In this document: positions 1 to 8,528 of the stretch, in pieces
Position numbering within the stretch: the first letter of the stretch is position 1
How the letters are laid out: every line of letters begins with the position of its first letter
Assembly (NCBI RefSeq): GCF_900114455.1
Contig: NZ_FOTC01000001.1
Coordinates: 645,058-709,057 of the forward strand
DNA: 64,000 bases
Direction of reading: 5' to 3'
Origin: Halogranum rubrum
GTDB taxonomy: Archaea; Halobacteriota; Halobacteria; Halobacteriales; Haloferacaceae
Made by a program: the position numbers and the translations under genes
Notes under the pieces: model-generated
Seen by the model: only the letters and a program-made list of their open reading frames with translations
Database searches by the model: none
What the model was told of the DNA's origin: nothing

Positions 1-1125
1 ACGGTTCCACTCACCATCGAAGACGAGGCCCGGTTCCAGGTCCTCGGTGCGACGACCGACCTTCAGCCAGCCAGTACTGGCGTGGTCACGCTCACGATGG
101 AGAACGTCGGGACGAAGCCCGCTGCGAACGCCCGCGTCGTCCTCACCTCGACGGCCGCGAGTCTCACTTTCGACGGGGCTCCGTCGGGCAGTCGCTACGT
201 TGGGTCGTGGGAACCCGGTGAACAGCGGTCGGTGTCCTACGTCGTCACGGCGGGTGACGCCGTTCGCGCGCAACCCTACACGTTCGAGGTAGTCACGACG
301 TTCAGTGACACCAGTGGCGACACGGTTTCGACCGACCCGGATGCAGTAGGTGTGACACCGCTCGGCCGTATTCCGTTCGGCGTCGACGACGTCCGGTCGA
401 CGCTCGCGGTCGGTGACCGTGGGACAGTCAGTGGAACCATCGTCAACGACGGCTCCGAATCCGTGGACGACGCCGTCGTTCACATCACAACTCCCTCACG
501 GGCGATTACGTTCGTCGAAGAGACGTACCCCGTCGGAACGCTGGACGCGGGCGAACGCGTCTCGTTCGAGTTCACCGGCGACGTCTCCAGGGTAGCCACG
601 GCGGGACCGAGACTCTTCGACGTCGCCGTCAGCTACGAGACGGCGGGGAACAACGAGCGCACGAGCGACGCGTATCGGTTCTCGGCCGACGTCGCTCCGG
701 AACGCGAGTATCTCGCGGTCGAACCCGTCAACGCGACGTTCGACGTCGACTCCAGCAACCGGTTCACGGTTCGGGTGACCAACACGGGAGACGAACCGCT
801 CACCGACGTCGACGCGCACCTCCTCGCACAGGCTCCGCTCTCCAGTGACGCACCCGAGTCGTTCGTCCCCCGGCTAGAACCGGGTGAGTCGGCGCTGCTC
901 AACTTCGAGTTGACCGTCTCGGAGGACGCCGTCGTGAACACCTACGCGGTGGCACTCAACGTCACGGCGGACACGGACGACCGGACTGTCGTCTCGGGTC
1001 CACACTCGGTCCCGGTCGTCGTCACCGAGTCCGAGTCGGCGAGCAGTGACCTCCTCGTACTCGGCGTGGGGACGCTCACTGTACTGGCCGTCCTCGCCGG
1101 TGGGTGGTGGTGGCTCCGACGGTAA
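1..1125 (+). CDS. C-terminal part of a membrane-anchored CARDB/NEW3-like surface protein (5' truncated)
   Basis: The reading frame is open from the first base, so the gene starts before the window; 374 codons are visible. The protein is a chain of beta-rich modules of about 100 residues with the recurring pattern of a conserved Asn-Thr/Asn-Asp-Gly turn and a later LEPGE/LDAGE turn (for example NTGDEPLTDV and RLEPGESALLNF), as in CARDB/NEW3 (COG1361) adhesion modules. It ends in one hydrophobic helix followed by WWWLRR, a stop-transfer anchor, so the bulk should face outside. The composition is acidic and Thr/Ser-rich. Such proteins are often cell-surface or transporter-associated; the specific partner is not visible. 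Function beyond surface display is unknown. Confidence 0.8.
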   Translation, partial: TVPLTIEDEARFQVLGATTDLQPASTGVVTLTMENVGTKPAANARVVLTSTAASLTFDGAPSGSRYVGSWEPGEQRSVSYVVTAGDAVRAQPYTFEVVTTFSDTSGDTVSTDPDAVGVTPLGRIPFGVDDVRSTLAVGDRGTVSGTIVNDGSESVDDAVVHITTPSRAITFVEETYPVGTLDAGERVSFEFTGDVSRVATAGPRLFDVAVSYETAGNNERTSDAYRFSADVAPEREYLAVEPVNATFDVDSSNRFTVRVTNTGDEPLTDVDAHLLAQAPLSSDAPESFVPRLEPGESALLNFELTVSEDAVVNTYAVALNVTADTDDRTVVSGPHSVPVVVTESESASSDLLVLGVGTLTVLAVLAGGWWWLRR

Positions 1126-1185
1126 CTGTCGAAGGCTCCGGAAACGCTCCCTAGAGTTTTGCAGTGTGTCTTCGAGTCACAGACG

Positions 1186-2535
1186 ATGCACGTCGTCGTC
1201 CTCGACATCGATTCGTTGCGGCCGGACCACGTGAGTTCCTACGGGTACCAGTTGGAGACCACGCCCAACATCGACCGTCTCGCGGCGGACGGGACCGTCT
1301 TCTCGACTGCCTACGCGGCCAACTCTCCCTGTATGCCGTCGCGAGCGGCGTTCCTCTCGGGGCGTTACGGGCTGAGCAACGGCGTGACCACGCACGGTCC
1401 GAGGGGCCGCATCCTCCAGTCCCCACACGTCTTGGCGGATACGAAGTACACTCGCGCGTGGTGGACGCTTCCGGAACTGTTCTTCAACAAGCGCGTCCGG
1501 ACCGTCGGCGTCTCCTCGTTTCCGCGTCATCCCGCACCCTGGTTCTACCACCTCTGGCACGAGTTCCTCCATCCGCAGGAACCGGCCGGCAAGCGCGAGT
1601 CGTTCCAGACGCCGCGGGCCGAAACCGTCGCCGACCTCACTATCGACAGACTCCGAGAACACGCAGGCGACGACACGTTCCTGTACGCCCAGTTCTGGGA
1701 CCCGCACACGCCGTACAACCAACCTGGGTTGGGCGAGAGCAAATCCGCCGCGAATTACCCGCTTCCGCCGTATCCGACCGCGGCGACCATCGACGCCCAC
1801 CAGGAGTGGGACACGTGGCATTCGGCCTCACGACGGGGAATCGAAAGCCGCGCCGACCTCGCCGACCTGCTCGCGACGTACGACAACGAGATTCGCTACG
1901 TCGACGAACAGGTCGGGCGCATCGTCGACGTTCTCGAAGCAGAGGGACTCTACGACGACACCCTGCTCGTCGTCACGGCAGACCACGGTGAGGAGTTCGG
2001 CGAACACGGTCTATACAGCGAACACTGGAGCACGTACGAGGGGACCCAACGAATTCCGCTAATCGTTAAACCGCCGGCCGACGCCGCACCCCTTCGGTCA
2101 GAAGTCGACACTCCCGTCACGAACGTCGACATCGCACCGACGATTGCGGACTACGCGGGGTTCGACGCTCCCAAGCGGTGGCAGGGACGGTCACTTCGGT
2201 CGTCGCTCGAAGGTTGTGAAGAATCCCTTCGAGAGTTCGTCGTCGTCGAACACGGTCTCTACACTGCCCAGCGCGCGATTCGGTCCGCAGAGTGGAAACT
2301 CGTTCGCACCTATCACGCCGGGTTGTGGGACGACCGACTCGAGCGCCTCGAGTTGTACAACCTCACAGACGACCCGTGGGAGCAAGAGAACCTCGTGGAC
2401 GACCGGCCGGCACTCGTCGAGGAGTTACGGACGACGATGTTCCAGTGGGTCGAAGAGAAGAGCGGTGTCTCCCAAGACTACCTCAAGACGACGGCCCGAG
2501 AGGGGCCGGCAGGGCTTCGATGGGCGAAGCGGTGA
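1186..2535 (+). CDS. Sulfatase-family hydrolase, Cys-type active site
   Basis: 449 aa, alkaline phosphatase superfamily. The N-terminus has the metal-binding DID motif (D7, D9) and the sulfatase signature CMPSR at residues 49-53, where the Cys would be converted to formylglycine; later come a DPHTPY motif and the metal-binding TADHGEEFGEHG. The C-terminal DDPWEQENL is typical of sulfatases. I chose ATG 1186 because the fold begins at once (MHVVVLDIDSLRPDH); the upstream TTG at 1159 adds nine non-conserved residues. There is no signal peptide, so it is probably cytoplasmic. Substrate is unknown, perhaps a sulfated sugar of the S-layer glycan. No formylglycine-generating enzyme is seen in the window. 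Confidence 0.88.
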   Translation: MHVVVLDIDSLRPDHVSSYGYQLETTPNIDRLAADGTVFSTAYAANSPCMPSRAAFLSGRYGLSNGVTTHGPRGRILQSPHVLADTKYTRAWWTLPELFFNKRVRTVGVSSFPRHPAPWFYHLWHEFLHPQEPAGKRESFQTPRAETVADLTIDRLREHAGDDTFLYAQFWDPHTPYNQPGLGESKSAANYPLPPYPTAATIDAHQEWDTWHSASRRGIESRADLADLLATYDNEIRYVDEQVGRIVDVLEAEGLYDDTLLVVTADHGEEFGEHGLYSEHWSTYEGTQRIPLIVKPPADAAPLRSEVDTPVTNVDIAPTIADYAGFDAPKRWQGRSLRSSLEGCEESLREFVVVEHGLYTAQRAIRSAEWKLVRTYHAGLWDDRLERLELYNLTDDPWEQENLVDDRPALVEELRTTMFQWVEEKSGVSQDYLKTTAREGPAGLRWAKR

Positions 2536-2741
2536 CGGTAGTAGAGCGCCCCTGAGCGGCGAGAAAACCCCCTCGAGAGCCGCTCTCCACTGCTCGCCAT
2601 CGGTACCTCTCGAACTCGACTCGGACTCGGCGTTTGCCCTGGTCGAAGAGCGACTCGACAGAGACAGCGATGCGACGCCGGATGTGGTAACACTGCGAGA
2701 AGAACTGCCTGCGAGCCGACACCTGTGTTTTCGAAGAAGAG
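2536..2741. other. Intergenic region between convergent genes
   Basis: About 200 bases separate the sulfatase end from the receiver-protein end on the opposite strand. Short frames on both strands read through it (minus-strand frame 2483-2722, for example), but none has a recognisable product or a convincing start, so no gene is called. It ends with a near match (GCCTAACTCTT read on +) to a sequence that recurs beyond the ends of other minus-strand genes. Confidence 0.4.
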
Positions 2742-3191
2742 TTAGGCTCGTTCGCGAACCGGCTGTGCGTGCGTGCCGTGTGGGTAGAGCTGTTTCGTGC
2801 GCTGGGCGGGTGCCACGAGTTGCTCGACCGTGTTCAGGAGGCCGCTGAAGTTCGACGGCTTCTGGACGTACGCGTCCGCACCACTCTCGTACGCACCGGA
2901 GATGTCGACGACGTTCTCGGCGTTTCCGAAGAGGACGACTGGTGCAGACGTGATGTCGACCTTCTCGTGGATGTCTTTGAGGACCGACGGGCCGCCTGCG
3001 CCGCCGAACTCTACGCTGACCAACACGAGGTCGGGCTCCTCGTGTGCCACTGCCTCCACCGCCGCGTCTCGACTGTGGACGGTTCGAACGCGCATGGGCG
3101 TTCCACTGGAACGGCACACCTCTTCGAGCAGTCGGCCCGCCAGCGGGTCGTCCTCGACGTAGACGATGTCGGCACAGGTGTCGGATATCAT
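2742..3191 (-). CDS. Stand-alone receiver-domain protein lacking the phospho-acceptor Asp
   Basis: 149 aa. It has a receiver (CheY-like) fold: acidic pocket VEDD at residues 12-15, a beta3 strand DLVLVSVEF, and the conserved Lys in VQKP (K111). Aligned with CheY the phospho-acceptor Asp is replaced by Ser59 (codon AGC), and the usual Thr/Ser after beta4 is Gly (LFGN). It therefore looks like a pseudo-receiver. No output domain follows; the last 25 residues are a basic, likely disordered tail. ATG 3191 was chosen because residues upstream are not family-like. It lies 93 bases downstream of a histidine kinase on the same strand and is probably its partner. Confidence 0.85.
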   Translation of the reverse strand: MISDTCADIVYVEDDPLAGRLLEEVCRSSGTPMRVRTVHSRDAAVEAVAHEEPDLVLVSVEFGGAGGPSVLKDIHEKVDITSAPVVLFGNAENVVDISGAYESGADAYVQKPSNFSGLLNTVEQLVAPAQRTKQLYPHGTHAQPVRERA

Positions 3192-3284
3192 AGTACCACC
3201 ATATCCCCCAGAACACATATGTGATACAGATTGTCCCACCGTTGAAACAGTCTTGCAACAGTCACAGACTGGTGTTTAGACAGT

Positions 3285-4982
3285 TCACAACCGTTTCGCG
3301 TCGTCACAGCGAGGGACGACGACGGTGGCGACGAGGCCCGTTGGGTCGTTCGCTGCGAACCGGATGTCGCCGTCGGCGATGTCGACTCCCCACTTGACGA
3401 TCCACAGTCCGAGTCCACTCCCGTGTTTCAGCGGTGTCTCTATCCCGTCGTCGAGCACGTTCAACTCGTACTCCTCGATACCCGGACCGTCGTCTGCAAC
3501 CTCGATACAGACGTCGTCTCCGGCGTCGACTGCCACCCACACGTGTGGGTTCTCACTCGGGTTGTGTTCGAGAGCGTTCTCGACGAGATTCGAGAGGACG
3601 GGTTCGAGCACCGAGTCGACGACGACTGTCTCGTCGGGGACGTCGAGTTGAATCGTCGCAGCAGGATGTGTGTTGCGGGCGGTGGTGACGCACTGTTCGA
3701 GAAGAGTGGTGAGTGGCACTGGTGACTCGCCTCCCCGCACCTCGTCGAACAGTTCGATAGCGTCTCGACCCTTCTCGCCGATTTCGTCGATTCGAAGTGC
3801 TCGCTTCTTGACGATTTGGGCGTTCTTGTCGTCTGCGAACTGGTCGATGTAGCCGTGGATGATGTTGGTCTCCGTCCGGATGTTGTGTCGAAGGATTCGG
3901 TGGAGAACCGTGAGTCGTTGCTGCTGTCGCAGATGCTCGCGGATGTCGTGGAACCGAATGACTCGTCCGATAGGTGTTCCGCGACCGTTACTGATGGCAG
4001 TCACCGTCACGTCGTACGGGCGGGAGTCGTTTTCGGTGGTAATCGTCAGTGGGCCAGAGAGAGAACCGTCGTCCGGGAGACGTTCGTACTCTGGGATGAC
4101 GGTCTCAGCAGGGGCACCCAATAGGTCACGGCGCTCGATGCCGAGAATGGACACACAGCTATCGTTGACGTCGACGACGTTGTCGTGGACGTCGACGACG
4201 ATAGCGCCCTCCTGCATCCGGTCGAAGAGCAGTTGTCGTGCGCGTCCGTTCGGCGTCGGCACCGTCCCGAGTAGTCCGAAGTGGGTGAGCGCACCTAGGT
4301 AGGCGACACCGGAGATAGAGAACGCGACCGGCGTCGGGTCGATACCTAGCGACGGCAAGAGTCCGGCGAGATACAGGAAGTTGGTCGCCCACGGGACGAG
4401 CAGTCCCACGAACAGAGTCGCACTCTGTCCGCGGAACGTCGAACTCTCGCTCGTGAGTAATCCGAGAAGCGGAACCATCCCACCGATACCGAGGAGGTAC
4501 GTGTAGCCTGCGGCGACCCAGTACCACGCTCCCGCTTCTTCGACCATCACGACGCCAGTTTCGTTGGACGAGAGGGAAACGACGTACAGCAACTGGTGAT
4601 AGTCACTCGTGAGCGCAAAGAGGACGGTCAGGACGGGAACGACGAACAACAGTGCGATGTAGCGGGGACGGATGTACTGGTCACGTCCGGTGTAGTCGAG
4701 AGAAAAGAGGAACCACGAGGCGGGAATCGTCATCACGCCGATCCACGAGAGATCAGTCCAGAGTAAGATTCCCTGTTGAGTCGGTGCCCGAAGCTGAAAC
4801 AGAATACAGGCAGACCACCAGCACTGACCGACTAACAGTCCGACAAGCGGCGTTGCGCCCGGTTCCGGGCGTGCTCGCCAGACCAGAATCGTGGCCGCAG
4901 CACCGATGGCGACCGACGCAGAGAGAACGAGCATTAAGACCTCGGAAGTGACCACGGCTAGGACAAGCATCGCTGCCGGCAT
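3285..4982 (-). CDS. Membrane sensor histidine kinase (7TM-PAS-HisKA-HATPase)
   Basis: 565 aa. Residues about 5-225 form seven hydrophobic helices (histidine-kinase N-terminal 7TM region), followed by a PAS domain at roughly 235-345. A HisKA-like H-box follows, with LRHNIRTETN placing the phospho-accepting His at 366. The HATPase_c domain has N-box ENALEHN, G1 DDGPG and G2 GSGLGL. All catalytic motifs look intact. This architecture is common in haloarchaea and senses membrane or extracellular signals. ATG 4982 gives the longest protein; ATG 4970 is an alternative. The next gene downstream on the same strand is a receiver protein without its Asp, so the real phosphoryl target may be elsewhere. 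Confidence 0.92.
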   Translation of the reverse strand: MPAAMLVLAVVTSEVLMLVLSASVAIGAAATILVWRARPEPGATPLVGLLVGQCWWSACILFQLRAPTQQGILLWTDLSWIGVMTIPASWFLFSLDYTGRDQYIRPRYIALLFVVPVLTVLFALTSDYHQLLYVVSLSSNETGVVMVEEAGAWYWVAAGYTYLLGIGGMVPLLGLLTSESSTFRGQSATLFVGLLVPWATNFLYLAGLLPSLGIDPTPVAFSISGVAYLGALTHFGLLGTVPTPNGRARQLLFDRMQEGAIVVDVHDNVVDVNDSCVSILGIERRDLLGAPAETVIPEYERLPDDGSLSGPLTITTENDSRPYDVTVTAISNGRGTPIGRVIRFHDIREHLRQQQRLTVLHRILRHNIRTETNIIHGYIDQFADDKNAQIVKKRALRIDEIGEKGRDAIELFDEVRGGESPVPLTTLLEQCVTTARNTHPAATIQLDVPDETVVVDSVLEPVLSNLVENALEHNPSENPHVWVAVDAGDDVCIEVADDGPGIEEYELNVLDDGIETPLKHGSGLGLWIVKWGVDIADGDIRFAANDPTGLVATVVVPRCDDAKRL

Positions 4983-4991
4983 ATATCAAAC

Positions 4992-5040
4992 CCAATGACT
5001 ATTGGCAATTCCAAACATAGTTACTATAAAATATATCAAC
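4992..5040 (-). promoter_or_regulatory. Putative kinase promoter with CCAAT/ATTGG inverted repeat
   Basis: Immediately upstream of the kinase start there is an AT-rich block (TATAAAATATAT region, about 5023-5038) that could serve as box A, and a perfect inverted repeat CCAAT-GACT-ATTGG at 4992-5005 between it and the gene. The arrangement suggests an operator near the transcription start. No experiment or second copy supports it. Confidence 0.35.
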
Positions 5041-5115
5041 AATCGACCAGTTTTGAGTGAACCAGTGGCTAACTCTCTGCCGGACAGTGGTAGCGTGAGA
5101 ACGACTCGTCGTGAC

Positions 5116-6057
5116 CTACAGGCCGGCCACCGTCGCCAGTGCGAAGAGGGCGACGACGACGAATGCTTTCGCCTCACCGGCGATTGCGAGTCGTGTGTGA
5201 CGCGTGGTCCGTCCGACAAACGCCGTCACGACGAGGGTGTAGCCGAGACCACCGAGGAGCGCGAGGGACACGGGAGTCGAGAGTACTCCGCGGACGAATG
5301 CGCCGGTGACGAGGGCGACGAGTGCGAGGTTGATACCGTAGAGAATCTGTCGCGTCCGGGCGACGCCGAAGACGACGGGGAGCGTCGAGACACCGATTGC
5401 CTCGTCGGCGAACCGGTCGTGGACGTTCGGAATCTCCGTGTTGACGAACGAGTCGAGAAAGAAGTACACGAAGACGACGGCAGCAGCGGGGGTGAACAGA
5501 CTATTCACGAACGCGAGTGGCAGGAAGACGAGTGAGATTGCCCACGCGAGTGAGACGATGGAGGTGTTGAGCACGAGTACTTCTTTCAACCGCTGGAAGT
5601 AGGTGCCGACCTCCGGAAGCCACTCCGAGGCGTAGAGCACCCAGAACGCGCCCGGAAGGAGCGTGATAGCGAGCGGCATCGGCCCACCGAACAGCGCGAT
5701 AGCGAGAGCTAGTCCGTACGCTGCTGCCGACAGAACCGAGAGGAGCGTCTCGTGTCGGCGGACGAACGCTGACTGTGTCGGGTTCGATACCTCGTCGGTG
5801 TCGACGTCGGCGAGTCGGTCGCCCATGTACACTGCAAACGTGACCAATCCGACTACGAGCGGTGCGGGGTTCGCGGGGAGCGAGAGCGCAATTAAGACGG
5901 TAACAGACTCTGCAAGGGCGATGGCGACGAGATACGCCGAACTGAACAGCAGTGCGTCCTTCGTTCGTCTGGCCGCCGAAAAGAGATGTTCGATGAGCGT
6001 ACGATACGCTGGAGTGACGTTGTCCGCATGGGTCGACTGTGTGGATTGATCAGGCAT
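5116..6057 (-). CDS. UbiA-family prenyltransferase
   Basis: 313 aa, about eight or nine transmembrane helices. The first Asp-rich motif is DRLADVDTDE (D80, D84, D86, D88), and the second is NVHDRFADEAIGVSTLP near residues 213-229, the two Mg-prenyl-diphosphate sites of UbiA enzymes. In archaea members make archaeal ether lipids (DGGGP synthase), heme O or menaquinone. The atypical first motif (GDRLADVD instead of NDxxD) argues for a divergent paralogue of unknown acceptor. An AT-rich upstream segment (about 6105-6135) probably contains the promoter. It stands alone on this strand between the kinase and an ArsA ATPase. Confidence 0.85.
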   Translation of the reverse strand: MPDQSTQSTHADNVTPAYRTLIEHLFSAARRTKDALLFSSAYLVAIALAESVTVLIALSLPANPAPLVVGLVTFAVYMGDRLADVDTDEVSNPTQSAFVRRHETLLSVLSAAAYGLALAIALFGGPMPLAITLLPGAFWVLYASEWLPEVGTYFQRLKEVLVLNTSIVSLAWAISLVFLPLAFVNSLFTPAAAVVFVYFFLDSFVNTEIPNVHDRFADEAIGVSTLPVVFGVARTRQILYGINLALVALVTGAFVRGVLSTPVSLALLGGLGYTLVVTAFVGRTTRHTRLAIAGEAKAFVVVALFALATVAGL

Positions 6058-6208
6058 GGGATACCGACGGCAGAAGTGCGTGAAACGACCAGGTTAATCT
6101 GCCATCTAATTTAACATTATTACATAACAGCATTAAGTAAGTGGTCCCTGACGTCTCGTTTCCCACTCCTCGCTTCGGGTTTCGTCTCAGCCGACACCGC
6201 AGTTCGTA

Positions 6209-7198
6209 CTACTCGGTCACCAGCGACGGGCCGAGTCTCGTGAGCGCGTCGAGGCCGTGAGCTTCGCCTTCCAACTGTGGGACGTGGCTGACGGGGAGGT
6301 CGAATCGGTCGTCGACCTCCTTTCGACGCCGCGCGTGCCGCGCCGCATCGCGCTGGCAGCGGTCACACGAACAGTCGTCGCGGTTCTCGAAGAGGCGGTT
6401 CAACACCATCGCATCGACTGGCACGGAGGCGTTGCGGAGGCGGGCGACGAGTCGCTCGGCTTCCGAAATCGCCATCGATTCAGGGGTGAGGACGACGCGG
6501 AAGGCAGTTCGACTGGGGTCGCGAAGCAGGGCACCGACGGTGTCGACGCGGTCACGAAGCGACGCGACTTCGTCCGACTCGTCTGTCGCTCCCCAGTACG
6601 CGGCGGGACCGAACACCATGCTCCGGGCCGCTCGGGCGGTTCGGTTGACGCGCCGTTGGACTTCGCCGGCGACGCCGAGCGTCTCGCCGAGCACTGCCGG
6701 GAGGTCGAGGAGTCGAAGCGTGTGACCGGTCGGTGCGGTGTCGAAGACGACGTGGTCGTAGTCGGTGTTCGCGTAGCGGGCGATGTACTCCAGTGCGGCC
6801 ACCTCGTCGCCACCGGGGACCAACCCCGCCTCGAACAGTCGTTCCAAGTCATCGTCGCCCAATCGGAGCCCAGCGTCGCGGAACTCGTCGGCGAGTGCTT
6901 CGACCACGCCTCGGTACGCCTCTTGCCCGCGTTCGGGGTCGACTTCGACGGCGTCTACCGAGTCGGTGACCGACTGTGGCTCGCCCGTGAGCTCTCGCTC
7001 GAAGGCGTCGCCGAGCGAGTGTGCCGGGTCGGTCGAGACGACCAGCGTCTTCGCCGCCGGGTCTCGTGTCCCGAGTGCGAGCGCGTGGGCCGCCGCACAG
7101 GTCGTCTTGCCGACACCGCCCTTTCCACCGTAGAGTACCACGTCGGCCGCTCGCTGTCGACCTCGCGCAGATTGTTCTGATTGCTCGGGTCGCGTCAT
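6209..7198 (-). CDS. ArsA/Get3-family ATPase
   Basis: 329 aa. The deviant P-loop YGGKGGVGKTT lies near residues 23-33, followed by STDPAHSLGDAF (switch I), VFDTAPTGHTLRLLDLP (switch II) and a C-terminal CSCDRC cysteine cluster like the CxxC of Get3. This is the single-domain archaeal form. Family members are soluble ATPases that chaperone tail-anchored membrane proteins (Get3) or energise arsenite pumps (ArsA). No arsenic genes are adjacent, so a Get3-like role is more likely. I chose ATG 7198; a GTG lies one codon upstream. Confidence 0.9.
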   Translation of the reverse strand: MTRPEQSEQSARGRQRAADVVLYGGKGGVGKTTCAAAHALALGTRDPAAKTLVVSTDPAHSLGDAFERELTGEPQSVTDSVDAVEVDPERGQEAYRGVVEALADEFRDAGLRLGDDDLERLFEAGLVPGGDEVAALEYIARYANTDYDHVVFDTAPTGHTLRLLDLPAVLGETLGVAGEVQRRVNRTARAARSMVFGPAAYWGATDESDEVASLRDRVDTVGALLRDPSRTAFRVVLTPESMAISEAERLVARLRNASVPVDAMVLNRLFENRDDCSCDRCQRDAARHARRRKEVDDRFDLPVSHVPQLEGEAHGLDALTRLGPSLVTE

Positions 7199-7246
7199 CA
7201 CACCACAAGACGGGCGACACCACTACAAAACTGAGGGTCGCGGAGG

Positions 7247-7807
7247 TCAGTGCTCGGAGTCGTCTAGAATCCGGCCGTGAACGTCGATTTCACCGTTTCG
7301 GATGCGTGTGCTACTGATACGGACGCCGTCTTCGGCGACGACGAACGGCGGCGTGTGAATCTCCAGTGGATCCAGGCCGCTCGCGATTCGATGTTGGTTC
7401 ACCTCGTGGGCGCGACGCTGTGCTTTCGCCTCGGGCGAGGCGATGAGCGCGTCGACGTCGGGGCGGGTCGCAGCGGGGCCGCGCGTGTCTTCCAGCGTGA
7501 TTATCTCGTAGGACGCTGTGTAGGCCCCGCTCAGACGCTCCAACTCCGTTTCGAGGTCGTCGCGCCGAGCCTCGAACGAGCCGAGTAACTCCGCGTGTGA
7601 CCGGTTGCTCCGCGTCTGTGTCGCGAGTTGGGTCGACGTGAGGCCGACGACGACGTGGCCGTCGCCGTCGCCGTCGTGGCTCGCGGTCTGAAACGCCTTG
7701 TGCAAGAGGGCGCGATGCCCGTTGTGAATCGGCGTGAACGTCCCGCCGAGAATCGCGATACGTTCCTGAAGTTCGTTCTGCGGCACAGTCTCGCCGTCGC
7801 AGGCCAC
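7247..7807 (-). CDS. coaD: Phosphopantetheine adenylyltransferase, archaeal type (CoaD-like)
   Basis: 186 aa nucleotidyltransferase-fold protein. GGTFTPIHNGHRALL contains the HxGH ATP site, and near the C-terminus ISSTRIRNGEID is the second signature of the family. The archaeal enzyme adds AMP to 4'-phosphopantetheine in CoA synthesis. The start is GTG 7807; about 15 residues precede the fold. Relative to typical archaeal PPAT, the position after GGTF is Thr instead of Asp and the N-terminus is longer, so a different NMP substrate is possible. Confidence in the fold is high, in the substrate moderate. Confidence 0.82.
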   Translation of the reverse strand: MACDGETVPQNELQERIAILGGTFTPIHNGHRALLHKAFQTASHDGDGDGHVVVGLTSTQLATQTRSNRSHAELLGSFEARRDDLETELERLSGAYTASYEIITLEDTRGPAATRPDVDALIASPEAKAQRRAHEVNQHRIASGLDPLEIHTPPFVVAEDGVRISSTRIRNGEIDVHGRILDDSEH

Positions 7808-7864
7808 TCAGATATAGGTGGAGGAAACGTGACGGCGCGGGACGACGGCGGGACGGCGACGCTT

Positions 7865-8275
7865 CTAGCCGAGTTCGATGCGCCGCTCGACGTCGGTCTC
7901 CACCGAGAAGTGTCGCCCGCCCCGGACGATGTCGGCCCCGTAGAACAGCAACGTGGACCCACCGACCGTCCCGGCGAGGAACAGCATCCACTCCTCACCC
8001 GTGGCCGTACCAGCGAGGATGTGAGGCAGAGAGTTGGCGGGGAGAATCAACGCGAACAGTGCGTACGTGAGTGCGACGAAGTACCGCCACGACACCGACA
8101 CCGGGCCGACCGAGATGCGGGCGACGGTCCCGGCGACGAGTGCCGAGACTCCTGCGAGAATCATCGCCGCAGGGACGACGCTCACCAAGACCGACTGCGG
8201 ACCGAAGAGACCGACGAACCCGGCGACGAGGGCGAGGTCGAACAGTCCCATGTAGACGAACCACGACTGTTTCAT
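7865..8275 (-). CDS. Hypothetical four-helix membrane protein
   Basis: 136 aa starting at ATG 8275 (MKQSWFVYMGL); the frame extends further upstream but without membrane character. Four hydrophobic segments cover most of the length, and the C-terminus (FSVETDVERRIELG) is charged and probably cytoplasmic. I do not recognise the family. It is 57 bases upstream-side of the coaD-like gene's start, on the same strand, so the two could be co-transcribed. Confidence 0.7.
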   Translation of the reverse strand: MKQSWFVYMGLFDLALVAGFVGLFGPQSVLVSVVPAAMILAGVSALVAGTVARISVGPVSVSWRYFVALTYALFALILPANSLPHILAGTATGEEWMLFLAGTVGGSTLLFYGADIVRGGRHFSVETDVERRIELG

Positions 8276-8528
8276 GTGGCTGTGGTGTCGGCGGCCGCTA
8301 ATAGGTCTTGTCGACGGCTGACACGACGGCCTCGGCACACGACGAAGAGCCACAGACGGCTTCGGGGAACTACCTCGTCGAGTACGAGGAGAGGGTGTAC
8401 TGGACGTGGTTCGACATCGACGAGTCGACGGCGACGCCCGGTTAGCACGCCGAGTCTCTCGACTGTCTGCGTACACCGACGCTCGTTATCGACATCCTCT
8501 TGCTCTCGGCGCACACCTCTCTACCGAC

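Noticed and set aside
2425-3258. Minus-strand frame of 277 codons overlapping the receiver gene
   Set aside because: Arg-rich shadow; the receiver motifs are in another frame.
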